A DNA stretch of 64,000 bases from NCBI RefSeq assembly GCF_002483205.1, contig NZ_DLHM01000001.1, positions 418,664-482,663 of the forward strand. Direction: 5' to 3'. Below, in pieces: positions 34,952 through 43,273 of this stretch. The stretch is from Flavihumibacter sp. UBA7668. GTDB taxonomy: Bacteria > Bacteroidota > Bacteroidia > Chitinophagales > Chitinophagaceae. The notes under the pieces are model-generated. The model was given only the letters and a program-made list of their open reading frames with translations. It was not told where the DNA came from and searched no databases. The position numbers and the translations under genes are program-made. Each line of letters opens with the position of its first letter. Position 1 is the stretch's first letter.

Positions 34952-36970
34952 ATGAAATTGTATTGTTATATACTGCTGCTCTTCCTATCACTGGATATCC
35001 AGGCGCAAACAAAAAAAACAGCGGCAGCTGCACCAATGCCGGATGTTAATCAGCTTATTAATATGAGTCCTGAAGAAAGGGAGGTTTACAAGAAAAAGTT
35101 GATGACGCAAGCAGCAGAATTTGCAGATCAAAATAATCTAAAAATTAATCCCGCTGCCTTCCCGGACCTTGAGCTAAAACCACCAGCAAAGGATATCAAC
35201 CGGCTTTCCTTGATTCCTTCCCGTCCACCTAACAGGCAGGAAATAACTGCTAACCTTCAGCAATCCATCAAACAAATACAAAAAGGAATCCCTGCTCCAC
35301 AAATCCAGGAAATCAACAAGCTGATAAAATCCATACCAGTGGAAGAAATAAATGATAAAGCAATTGCTGAATTTTATCACGATAATCCCAAAGCAGGTAT
35401 TCTAATGCTGATGGAAACAACCGCCAATGATCCGGATGAAATCAATAGCATGAATAACCTTGCAGCCATGTTAAACATGTGTGGTGTTGAACAAAAAGCG
35501 ATTCCACTATTGATGTATGCGCTGGAACAGGTTCCCAATAGCAGTACCCTGCTGAATAATATGGGACAGGCATATATGGGACTGGGCGAAATGCAAAGAG
35601 CCATGGATTTTTTTGATCGATGTCTGGCTATTGATGAGCTGAATCCGGAAGCCAACCACAGTATGGGGATGTTACACTATTACAAAAAAGAGTACGAAAA
35701 GGCAATGCATTATTTCGAAAAGGAATTGAGTGTTTCGTTGCGCAGATCCACACTGGCGATGGCACATAAAATGGGGAAGAAATTTGATTTGCGTGCTCTT
35801 GCCAAACAACGGAATAAATACAAAGGAGCAGGTGAAAAAGATTTTTTTGAAGAGATAACCCTTGGCAAATTCTCCTTGCCAGAATTTCCGGCATCAGCAA
35901 AGGATGTTGAACTGCGAAAGATTGAATTGAATACCTATGCAGCAAGTGTTCAGGCAGAAATGTTATTCTGGATGAATAATGCCATTCAGACAAATGCAGC
36001 CGCCAGTCAGAATGCAGACTCCTATCCGGGTATCTACTCCGATCTCGTTGAAGTGATGCTGGATGAATTAAATGATGAATTTACACCGGAATACCTGATA
36101 CCCTATGGTGATTCGGAAACGGAAGAGGTGGCAGGCATCCTGCATAACAACGCATTGGAAATAACCCGAATGAAATGTCCTGAAGCACCTCCCGGCAGCA
36201 GTATAAGCGTGCAGGAAGAATTTGAAATCGCCTGTTGTGAGCGGCAAAAAAGACCTTTGGCAGATAAACTGATCAATGAATTGGGCGCCTATGTAAAACC
36301 CATTTTTGACTTGGGACAACAGCGATGGAAATCGTATATCAACCAGCTTGTAGCAATCGTGCAACTGGATCCCACCCCTTCCAACCAGGCCATGGTATAT
36401 CATGCAGTATCCGGATATTTTAATTTTTTAAACCTGGGAATGATTTATTACACCGGGGGCGAAGTCAATAATTTATTGGTCAAATGCGTACCCGATTATA
36501 ATGGAACGAACCTCGACAGTCTTGTACAGGCAGATCGGGAATGGCGGCTGGGTTGCCCTTCCTGGTTAAATATTGAAGTGGACCTCGGCGGAGCCACTGT
36601 AAAAGCGGATTGTAATAAATATTCGATTGAAGCGGGGGCTGCCCTGATGGCCGGATTTGAACATGAATTCAGAACAGGAAAATCAACAATCCTGGTTGGT
36701 GTAGGAATAAAGGACAAAGTAGCCAGAATTCTTAAAATCGAAGCCAAATCCCAATTCTATCTGACTTTTGACAACAACAAGGAGTTTTCTGATTTCGGGA
36801 TTCGAAATACCTATAAACTGGGACTGAATGTTAATCCACTTCCAATAGGTGGTATCAAGGTTGGTGCCAACTATGCCGGAATTGAATCGGTTAACAACAA
36901 AAGCCTGCTTTCCGGTACAGATGAATACAAAGTAAGTGGAAAAGGCGCAATTGCTGCCTTGTTGAATTGA
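34952..36970 (+). CDS. Secreted TPR-repeat protein of unknown function
   Basis: Start at ATG 34952 (672 residues) with signal peptide MKLYCYILLLFLSLDIQAQ. Residues about 150-260 hold tetratricopeptide repeats (NSSTLLNNMGQAYMGLGEM and NPEANHSMGMLHYYKKEYEK). The C-terminal half has paired Cys residues (CPEAPPGS, FEIACCERQ, VKCVPDYN, RLGCPSW) and ends in short beta strands (YKLGLNVNPLPIGGIKVGAN), reminiscent of a membrane-associated beta structure. It is divergent from the OmpA-like operon and meets the PaiB-like gene stop-to-stop (TGATCA). I cannot assign a function. Confidence 0.82.
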   Translation: MKLYCYILLLFLSLDIQAQTKKTAAAAPMPDVNQLINMSPEEREVYKKKLMTQAAEFADQNNLKINPAAFPDLELKPPAKDINRLSLIPSRPPNRQEITANLQQSIKQIQKGIPAPQIQEINKLIKSIPVEEINDKAIAEFYHDNPKAGILMLMETTANDPDEINSMNNLAAMLNMCGVEQKAIPLLMYALEQVPNSSTLLNNMGQAYMGLGEMQRAMDFFDRCLAIDELNPEANHSMGMLHYYKKEYEKAMHYFEKELSVSLRRSTLAMAHKMGKKFDLRALAKQRNKYKGAGEKDFFEEITLGKFSLPEFPASAKDVELRKIELNTYAASVQAEMLFWMNNAIQTNAAASQNADSYPGIYSDLVEVMLDELNDEFTPEYLIPYGDSETEEVAGILHNNALEITRMKCPEAPPGSSISVQEEFEIACCERQKRPLADKLINELGAYVKPIFDLGQQRWKSYINQLVAIVQLDPTPSNQAMVYHAVSGYFNFLNLGMIYYTGGEVNNLLVKCVPDYNGTNLDSLVQADREWRLGCPSWLNIEVDLGGATVKADCNKYSIEAGAALMAGFEHEFRTGKSTILVGVGIKDKVARILKIEAKSQFYLTFDNNKEFSDFGIRNTYKLGLNVNPLPIGGIKVGANYAGIESVNNKSLLSGTDEYKVSGKGAIAALLN

Positions 36971-37588
36971 TCATTTAGCCCCTGGCAAGGATCGCATATA
37001 AGCTGCTAAATCTTTTTCAGCCGTATCTTGACTGGATTCCAATTCAGTTGCGATACGCTGAATTTCCATCAGATTTTTATTCTGGCTTAGTTTTTTCTTA
37101 CCCTGCAAATCAATTACTTCAAGGTCAAATGCAAGGATCCCTTTTTTCATACCTGAGCGGTATTTTTCAGGCAGGCCTTTCCATTGCTTTAAATATCCGG
37201 ATTCGTAAGTAAGTATGAGTTCTTCCAACATGTCCTCAACGGCATTTTCATCTGTTATGATGACAGCCCTTCCATATGCATGTACGGCCAAATAATTCCA
37301 GGTTGGTACAGATTCCTGCTTGTCATAATGAGCCGGTGAAATATAGGCATGTGGCTGACTAAACATTATCAGCGAAACAGCAGATTCAATGTGTTTTGCC
37401 TGCTCATTCACCAAAGCAAAATGCGAACGCAAAATCAGCTTGCCTTCTTTTTCAAGTATAATAAAAGGCAGTTGAGAAGCAACCGGTAATCCATCCACTA
37501 CTGTTACTATTGTAGCGAAACTGTACCGCTTCATAAAAGCAATCATCTCCTCCTTTCCCTCAAATTTAAATGCTGACGAAATATACAT
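36971..37588 (-). CDS. PaiB-like FMN-binding split-barrel protein
   Basis: 205 residues matching the FMN-binding negative transcriptional regulator family (PaiB): MYISSAFKFEGKEEMIAFMK, then LPVASQLPFIILEKEGKLIL, and the flavin-site segment SPAHYDKQESVPTWNYLAVH. The B. subtilis family member was linked to repression of sporulation and degradative-enzyme genes, but the fold is a flavin-reductase-like split barrel, and the true role here is open. It is preceded by the strong terminator of the haloperoxidase gene and is probably its own unit. Confidence 0.88.
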   Translation of the reverse strand: MYISSAFKFEGKEEMIAFMKRYSFATIVTVVDGLPVASQLPFIILEKEGKLILRSHFALVNEQAKHIESAVSLIMFSQPHAYISPAHYDKQESVPTWNYLAVHAYGRAVIITDENAVEDMLEELILTYESGYLKQWKGLPEKYRSGMKKGILAFDLEVIDLQGKKKLSQNKNLMEIQRIATELESSQDTAEKDLAAYMRSLPGAK

Positions 37589-37648
37589 AGTTGGCTTTAG
37601 AATTTATTCCCTGCAATTTCATAAAAATTCAGAATAGTTCAGTAGTAA

Positions 37649-37686
37649 AAAACTACCATTCAGACATAATTCTGAATGGTAGTTTT
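37649..37686 (-). terminator. Intrinsic terminator of the haloperoxidase-like gene
   Basis: Perfect 16-bp stem (AAAACTACCATTCAGA with its reverse complement) around a 6-base loop, two bases after the stop codon; on the minus strand the stem runs into a TTTTTTA tract. Confidence 0.88.
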
Positions 37687-37688
37687 AT

Positions 37689-38996
37689 TCATAAGTTTTT
37701 CTCTTTCACCCGCTCTATAATTAAGCTGCCAACTTTTCTGCCAAGCTCCAATCCCACTTCATTATCCGTTCTGAAATGAATGCCTCCCTGAAACCTGGAC
37801 TCAGCACCATCTTTTGCGCGCTGCCTGAAATATAGCTGGTCGGCGGGGAAAAAATACGACATGATTTCTGCCATCACACTTCCCAGCATTGCATGGCCTG
37901 ATGGATAACCCGGAAATGGAGGAGTGAAATATAAAACCGGTTTAAAGCTCGGATCATACTGATCCGGCCGCGTACCCCAATAGGTATATTTTGCGTCCCA
38001 ACAGGAAACAAAGCCATCATACATTCCAATGGCAGTTACAGCATAAATTAGTGCTGCTTTTGGAGGGTCCAAATGAAGATTATGCTCAAATAATTTTTGC
38101 TTCAGGATATCTGCCCAAAAGGATTCTGTAGCAAAATAAAAGGCATTTCCTGTAGAGCGAAAACCTGGTTTGAATGCGCGTAATTCATCCATGTCTTTGG
38201 CAAAATCCGGAGGTGGACCGGGACGAAAATGGTCCGGACTTTTTAATATCACCGTTTTACTCAGTCCTGCAGTGGGAAATGACGGCTCACCCTTCCATAT
38301 TTGTTTTCCATCTGGGCGCTTTCCATCCCATTTGCTGGCAGGTGAAAAGTCTTTCACATATTCCAGTTCATCTACGGCAATTCTTGCACCCAAATCAAAA
38401 CCAGCTTTTGTATCACTGGGATAGGCTAATCCGGCGTCCACTCGGGATAACATAGCCCGCTCCGCCATTCGCAAAGCTGAATCGGCCAATAAAGGAAAAT
38501 ATTTTTTAATAACAGTAACGGCTACCCCTGCGGCTACAGAAGTTTCACAGGGGAAAGAGGGCGATTCAGGAATAGGTCCAAAACGCTTTACCCGCTTATC
38601 TGCCTGCACCGGACGATCCTTGTTATGGCGATATTTTTCCTTCCAGGCTACAACTGTTGCATCATAAATAGCCACCTGCAAAACAAGAAAGGAAACCGGT
38701 CCGGTTTCACCTGCTTCGGACGACATCCATAAATCATAGATCCAATTCACCCATCGGTATCCAGGCGAACCGGCACTCCAGTATTGAATCTGTGCCAATG
38801 AAGAAGAATCCAGCAGAGCCTGACGCTGTAGCACTTCTGCTATTTCATTCTTATTGACGGAACTCTTGTTAATTGAATATTTTTTTCCAGTAGAAATAAA
38901 CCAGGTTGGCCAATCACCAGCCTTTGAATCAGCCTGACAAAACCCGGACAAATGATTTCCCAAAATCAATAATAAAAAAAAGAGCAATGATTTCAT
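37689..38996 (-). CDS. Vanadium-dependent haloperoxidase-like PAP2-fold enzyme
   Basis: 435 residues with signal peptide (MKSLLFFLLLILGNHLSGFC, possibly a lipobox Cys). A helical bundle carries the PAP2/haloperoxidase active-site pattern: K and R in KYTYWGTRP, the acid-base His in PGYPSGHAM (about 367) and SRFQGGIHFRTD (about 405) with the vanadate/phosphate-binding Arg and His. Members may be haloperoxidases or acid phosphatases; sequence alone does not separate them. It is divergent from the LytS/LytTR pair, and an unrelated-subfamily remnant of the same fold lies at 6251-6592. Confidence 0.88.
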   Translation of the reverse strand: MKSLLFFLLLILGNHLSGFCQADSKAGDWPTWFISTGKKYSINKSSVNKNEIAEVLQRQALLDSSSLAQIQYWSAGSPGYRWVNWIYDLWMSSEAGETGPVSFLVLQVAIYDATVVAWKEKYRHNKDRPVQADKRVKRFGPIPESPSFPCETSVAAGVAVTVIKKYFPLLADSALRMAERAMLSRVDAGLAYPSDTKAGFDLGARIAVDELEYVKDFSPASKWDGKRPDGKQIWKGEPSFPTAGLSKTVILKSPDHFRPGPPPDFAKDMDELRAFKPGFRSTGNAFYFATESFWADILKQKLFEHNLHLDPPKAALIYAVTAIGMYDGFVSCWDAKYTYWGTRPDQYDPSFKPVLYFTPPFPGYPSGHAMLGSVMAEIMSYFFPADQLYFRQRAKDGAESRFQGGIHFRTDNEVGLELGRKVGSLIIERVKEKNL

Positions 38997-39189
38997 TTGA
39001 TAACATTTTGAAGCAACCTAATTGAAAAATGTGCAGTAATTTTTGCATGGCTACAGACACCCTTTTCCGGTCAACAATCTGTATACTGCAGTTGGTAGCC
39101 GCAAAAATGCCGCTCGTAGACCTATTTTCAGGAATTATACAGTTCCCGTTTTTTCCTCCATATTTATGCTTACTTTTTGGACTTATAAA

Positions 39190-40245
39190 ATGAGTTCCCT
39201 TACCAAAAATAATCTACGTTTATACGGATGGATCAGCCTTTCCTATTTACTACTAAGGTGGCTGGTTTATATACCATCCAACCCTCGTAATGCCGGAGCC
39301 ATCATAATCAACGAGTGCTGGCGAATCAGCTACCTGACTGTGCTCACTATTTTATTCTACGAAACCCTGCTTCCTCATATAAGAAAAAGTGTATGGCATG
39401 CGATCCCAACCATTCTATTGAGTATTTTCCTTTATTCCTTTGGCATGTTTCTTTGGCGAATGCTGGGAATTGGTTTCGGTATCTACACGCCCTTTGGATC
39501 CGGCGGTGAAACAATGTCGGTAGGCGATCAGTTTGCAAATGGGATTTCCGCATTTCTTTTTTTCTCCATCATCCGACATCTGTACCGATATACGAAATTG
39601 AAATCTCAGGCTAAACAGATGGAAATTGAAAAACAGGCTGCAGAATTAAACTATTTAAAATCTCAGACAAATCCTCATTTTCTTTTCAATACACTCAATA
39701 ATATTTACGCCCTTTCATTAGAGAAATCAGATCAGGCACCAGAATCCATTATGCGTCTTTCTAAAATTCTCCGGTTTATGCTGTATGAAACCAATGCCAA
39801 CTCCATTTCAATAGAAAAAGAAATACAGATTATCAAAGATTATATAGCATTGGAGAAACTGCGCTACGATGATAGCCTGCATGTGAATTTTACGCACCTG
39901 ATTCAGTCCTCTCCAACCAATCTGCCTCCGCTCCTCCTTATACCATTGGTTGAAAATGCCTTCAAGCATGGTAGCTCAGAAACCATAGCATCACCATTTG
40001 TACAGATTGATCTGAAGGTAGAAAGCAATCTGCTGGAAATGGTAGTAAAAAACTCCATTGAACCAACTGAAACAGGCACCCCCATACTTGAAAATATCGG
40101 CCTGTCCAATATCCGAAGGCAACTGGAACTATTATATACCAACTATCAATTGAGTTGCCGGAAAGAAAACAGCATTTTTACCGCGCAGCTATTAATAAAT
40201 CTAAACAGTTATGTCAAACCTGGCCTGCATAATAGTAGAGGATGA
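39190..40245 (+). CDS. LytS-like sensor histidine kinase
   Basis: Start taken at ATG 39190 (351 residues); the frame extends to 39043 but that part is not membrane-like. About four membrane helices in residues 10-130, a coiled linker (KSQAKQMEIEKQAAELNYLK), then H163 in SQTNPHFLFNTLNNIYALSL, LIPLVENAFKHGS and the glycine box ENIGLSNIRRQLELL. It lacks a separate sensor domain. The 3' end overlaps the LytTR regulator by 35 bp, which ties their expression together. The spacer to the haloperoxidase gene (38997-39189) has no clear promoter box. Confidence 0.9.
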   Translation: MSSLTKNNLRLYGWISLSYLLLRWLVYIPSNPRNAGAIIINECWRISYLTVLTILFYETLLPHIRKSVWHAIPTILLSIFLYSFGMFLWRMLGIGFGIYTPFGSGGETMSVGDQFANGISAFLFFSIIRHLYRYTKLKSQAKQMEIEKQAAELNYLKSQTNPHFLFNTLNNIYALSLEKSDQAPESIMRLSKILRFMLYETNANSISIEKEIQIIKDYIALEKLRYDDSLHVNFTHLIQSSPTNLPPLLLIPLVENAFKHGSSETIASPFVQIDLKVESNLLEMVVKNSIEPTETGTPILENIGLSNIRRQLELLYTNYQLSCRKENSIFTAQLLINLNSYVKPGLHNSRG

Positions 40246-40924
40246 GCCTCTGGCAGCAAGAATTTTAATCGAGTATATTGACCAGCTCAGCTCACTCGAA
40301 CTGAAAGGGCATTTTAAGAATGCCTTACTGGCAGCAGATTATTTGCAAAAAAACCAGATTGATCTAATTTTCCTTGACATTCATTTACCAAAACTGAAAG
40401 GCATGAATTTCCTGCGCACCCTTACCAAAAGGCCACAGGTAATCATCACAACTGCCTACAATGAATATGCCGTAGAGGGATTTGAATTAAATGTAGTGGA
40501 TTACCTGCTGAAACCAATTGAATTTGATCGGTTCATGATGGCAGTAAACAAAGTCAAACGTATATCATCAGAAAATTCAGTTCAGTTCATTCCCGCACCA
40601 TCCACTCAGACAGCAGAAAAAGATTACCTCTTTGTTTCTGTTCAAAAGAAAAAAATCCGGTTGGAATTGGCAGATATAATTTTTATTGAAAGTCAACGGG
40701 AATATATCCGAATTCTGACTACAAAAGGAGAATTCCTTACTAAGGTCAGCACAGTTGAAATAGAATCCAGATTACCCTCCAGGCAATTCGCCCGCATTCA
40801 TCGCTCCTACATAATCGCACTCAACAAAATAGAATCATTCACAGCCGAGGAGGTCGAGCTAAAAGGCCACACACTTCCCATCGGCAGGGGTTATCGCGAA
40901 AAAATACAGCAATTATTATCCTGA
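40211..40924 (+). CDS. LytTR family response regulator
   Basis: 237 residues. Receiver domain with ED at 10-11 and phospho-acceptor D56 (LIFLDIHLPKLKG), Lys in LLKPIEFD, then a LytTR DNA-binding domain (about 135-237; KKIRLELADIIFIESQREYI and RIHRSYIIALNKI). Translationally coupled to the kinase by the 35-bp overlap. The divergently transcribed haloperoxidase-like gene is a possible target but there is no direct evidence for it. Confidence 0.94.
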   Translation: MSNLACIIVEDEPLAARILIEYIDQLSSLELKGHFKNALLAADYLQKNQIDLIFLDIHLPKLKGMNFLRTLTKRPQVIITTAYNEYAVEGFELNVVDYLLKPIEFDRFMMAVNKVKRISSENSVQFIPAPSTQTAEKDYLFVSVQKKKIRLELADIIFIESQREYIRILTTKGEFLTKVSTVEIESRLPSRQFARIHRSYIIALNKIESFTAEEVELKGHTLPIGRGYREKIQQLLS

Positions 40925-40931
40925 AGCTCCG

Positions 40932-41327
40932 TCAACCAATGGCAGATTTAAAAAACATTACTGTAAGGTATCCCCAAACAAAACTGAAAAACAGATGGAC
41001 TGCCGTTTCAAAACTTTTACCCTTCCAGTTTACAGATGAATAACCAGTAAATTGAATAATCCATCTAATCAGCCAAAAAAAACCCAGACCCAGCGAAATT
41101 CTTTTTCCAAGAGGAGTTTCAATCAATTCCGCAGCACTTGTAATGCACAATAACCCAATCAGAAACACAACCAACGCAATAAAAAATGTGTGTACAACCA
41201 TCATTTCCCTATTTATCACACTTAAACCAGCCAGTTCTTTCTTCCAGTTAAAATAGCTGGGAAAAATAAGGTGTAGTAGAGATAATCCAATGAGGAACCA
41301 GCCAATCAGTTGTAAATGTTGAATCAT
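40932..41327 (-). CDS. Small four-helix membrane protein, unknown
   Basis: 131 residues, four hydrophobic helices (LQLIGWFLIGLSLLHLIF, TFFIALVVFLIGLLCITSA, ISLGLGFFWLIRWIIQF and AVHLFFSFVWGYLTVMFF) with short loops. I do not recognise a family. Its start overlaps the preceding methyltransferase stop by 4 bp, and it is the last gene of a four-gene overlapping operon. Confidence 0.82.
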   Translation of the reverse strand: MIQHLQLIGWFLIGLSLLHLIFPSYFNWKKELAGLSVINREMMVVHTFFIALVVFLIGLLCITSAAELIETPLGKRISLGLGFFWLIRWIIQFTGYSSVNWKGKSFETAVHLFFSFVWGYLTVMFFKSAIG

Positions 41328-42076
41328 TTTTTCCGTAAAATAAATTTTCTTATAAAGGGTGTCAATTTATTTTCAGTTTCAATCAAAAGAGCCGATTCAT
41401 CAAATGTGTTAATCCATTCTGATCTGCCGTAAAAATGGAAAAAACCAAAATTGAACGCAATAAAATTAGGAATATCACGCAAATGCTCTATGATTATAAT
41501 CCGTCCATTATCAGTCAAAATTCGTTTCAATTCCTTGAAAAAAAGGATCCTTTCTGAGCTAATCCGAATTTCATGGGCTGCAAAAATCAGGAATATTAAA
41601 TCAAATTGGCCTGATTGAAATTCCAATTTCCTGGTATCCAGCAATATTATATCGCTTTCAGGCGGATATGCCCTTCTTGCGCGTTCAATTGACGGTTCAG
41701 TATGCCTTTCAGGATTGTAAAAATCTCCCTTTACAAGAATGGCCTCTGGAAATTTATCTGCAATAATTTTACTGGTTTCATCAAAGCCGGCATTTATAGA
41801 AAGTATTGATCTGAGATTGCCTGAAAAACAGCTTGACATCCAGCTAAACTGGTAAAGATCAGAGTAATCATAAATGTAGTAGGATACCACCAGAGATAAA
41901 AAAACGGACATTAAAGCAGCTATTCCAACGGTTATGAACAGATCATGTACGAATCCCTTCAAAAAAATACCGGTAACAAAAACAATCAGCATTATAGCCA
42001 ATGCCAGAACATAAAAATGCCAGTTGAACCGGATAATATTCTCAACCCCCTGAAATTTTTTTCGCTTTACTTCCAT
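41324..42076 (-). CDS. Membrane-anchored class I SAM methyltransferase-like protein
   Basis: 250 residues. Two membrane helices (about 20-70, FYVLALAIMLIVFVTGIFL and IGIAALMSVFLSLVVSYYIY) precede a class I methyltransferase-like domain: an atypical SAM site around RSILSINAGFDETSK, DTRKLEFQSGQFDLIFLIFA (motif IV-like) and LTDNGRIIIIEHLRDI. The usual glycine-rich GxGxG loop is only weakly present (INAGFDE), so SAM binding should be tested. It overlaps the DUF2071 gene by 10 bp and the 4-TM gene by 4 bp. Substrate unknown; the anchor suggests a membrane or lipid substrate. Confidence 0.75.
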   Translation of the reverse strand: MEVKRKKFQGVENIIRFNWHFYVLALAIMLIVFVTGIFLKGFVHDLFITVGIAALMSVFLSLVVSYYIYDYSDLYQFSWMSSCFSGNLRSILSINAGFDETSKIIADKFPEAILVKGDFYNPERHTEPSIERARRAYPPESDIILLDTRKLEFQSGQFDLIFLIFAAHEIRISSERILFFKELKRILTDNGRIIIIEHLRDIPNFIAFNFGFFHFYGRSEWINTFDESALLIETENKLTPFIRKFILRKK

Positions 42077-42810
42077 GTGTCTTTTCTACCTTTTTTCCAA
42101 TAATAGGGTATATCCCGAATTTCGAAAGCATTGGCTAAAACAGCACCATTCAGATTCAATTCTTCCAAAAAATCAACTTTAGTATGCAAAATTTTTAATG
42201 GAACTGGTATCCAATTACTTCGAATACCTTCAATAATTAACACCTTCCCTTCCTCTTTAAGATAACTGAATGTATAGGGCAAGGGTCCGGCAAATCTTCT
42301 AGCTTCCTTCCAATTACTGAACGGAGAGTTTGTAGGCAGGGCTACGTCAGGCTGATCTCTGCAAAACTCAACCAGTAAACCGGAAGATGCAGCAGATATA
42401 GTAGTAGTTTCCCGCTTCTCGTCCATAATTATGGAAGCAGTTCGATAATTATAGTGCGTAAAAATGGATCCCAGTAATTCCATCCATTTCTTATTCGTTT
42501 CTGACCGGAGGATAAATAGACCACGCATTTTTTTTCCTGTACTGGTTGTATAGCGCACAAATACCCGATATCCGATCAAAAAAAAATCGTTCCCCAAAAA
42601 GGCAGGAAACCCTTTAGGTCTCAATCTTTTTGTCTGAACCATCGCAACCGCAATAAAGCCCCATTGATTTTCGTGCAAATCCAATTCCAGGCAGGGAGGT
42701 ATCAAATGGTTCAGTTCAAGTTTGGGAAGGGCATAGGTTAAAACAACAGAAGATTCAAAAAAAGCTTCAACAGCAAAAGGATGAGATTTCAAATAGTTAA
42801 ACATGTACAA
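42067..42810 (-). CDS. DUF2071 family protein (acetoacetate-decarboxylase-like fold)
   Basis: 247 residues, soluble. The pattern LIPPCLELDLHENQWGFIAV followed by RLRPKGFPAFLGNDFFLIGY and RYTTSTGKKMRGLFILRSET resembles DUF2071/YqjF-type proteins related to acetoacetate decarboxylase folds; no catalytic function is established for these. It overlaps DoxX-like by 14 bp (start ATG 42810; a second ATG at 42804) and the methyltransferase gene by 10 bp. Confidence 0.7.
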   Translation of the reverse strand: MYMFNYLKSHPFAVEAFFESSVVLTYALPKLELNHLIPPCLELDLHENQWGFIAVAMVQTKRLRPKGFPAFLGNDFFLIGYRVFVRYTTSTGKKMRGLFILRSETNKKWMELLGSIFTHYNYRTASIIMDEKRETTTISAASSGLLVEFCRDQPDVALPTNSPFSNWKEARRFAGPLPYTFSYLKEEGKVLIIEGIRSNWIPVPLKILHTKVDFLEELNLNGAVLANAFEIRDIPYYWKKGRKDTWK

Positions 42811-43180
42811 TAGTTTTGCGTTGCTTTTTACCAGAAACGAATTCAGTATAATAAATCAACCCTATAAAAAGTAACGCAAAAAGTCCATTAAAATGGCCCC
42901 AAAGCAATAAATCAGAAGCAATTAATGCTTCAATCAGGTTCATTACTGCAACCAGCAGCATCTGACTAATGGCACACCATTTGGATTGATATCTGCTTAG
43001 TACCCATACTGCCATTCCAATTTCAGCCAAACCAATAAGCAATGTTATTTGTCTTGAAAAATCATACCCCAATATTCTGGCAACTATCGCTTCATGCCTC
43101 GGAACCAGGTTCAATACCTTACAAATCAAGCCATTCGCCAGCCATACGAAAGCTATAAACAAACTACTTATCCTTTTCAT
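42797..43180 (-). CDS. DoxX-like small membrane protein
   Basis: 127 residues, four helices. The N-terminal pattern LFIAFVWLANGLICKVLNLV, then PRHEAIVARILG and IGLAEIGMAVWVLSRYQ match the DoxX-like family often found beside DUF2071 proteins. Function is unknown. It opens the four-gene operon; a TonB-receptor terminator lies directly upstream (43213-43235), so a promoter must lie in 43181-43212, but no TAnnTTTG box is visible. Confidence 0.82.
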   Translation of the reverse strand: MKRISSLFIAFVWLANGLICKVLNLVPRHEAIVARILGYDFSRQITLLIGLAEIGMAVWVLSRYQSKWCAISQMLLVAVMNLIEALIASDLLLWGHFNGLFALLFIGLIYYTEFVSGKKQRKTIVHV

Positions 43181-43212
43181 TTTTCACCGTTCATCCCCTT
43201 AAAATAAACAAA

Positions 43213-43235
43213 AGACCTGTGGAATCCACAGGTCT
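43213..43235 (-). terminator. Intrinsic terminator of the TonB receptor gene
   Basis: 9-bp stem AGACCTGTG/CACAGGTCT with a 5-base loop; on the minus strand it is followed by TTTGTTTATTTT. It lies about 40 bp after the receptor stop, before the DoxX-like gene. Confidence 0.85.
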
Positions 43236-43244
43236 CTGAACTTT

Positions 43245-43271
43245 TTCACCTTTCACCTTTCACCTTTCACC
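43245..43271. repeat. Heptamer array TTCACCT
   Basis: Nearly four copies of the 7-bp unit TTCACCT (reverse complement AGGTGAA) end two bases before the stop codon of the TonB receptor gene. It is the same GTGAAAG-like family as the array at 63840-64000. Confidence 0.85.
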
Positions 43272-43273
43272 GC

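Noticed and set aside
37689..38996. Recent duplication of the haloperoxidase gene giving the pseudogene at 6251.
   Set aside because: The active-site regions differ (PGYPSGH versus PEYPSVY, different C-termini), so they belong to different subfamilies.
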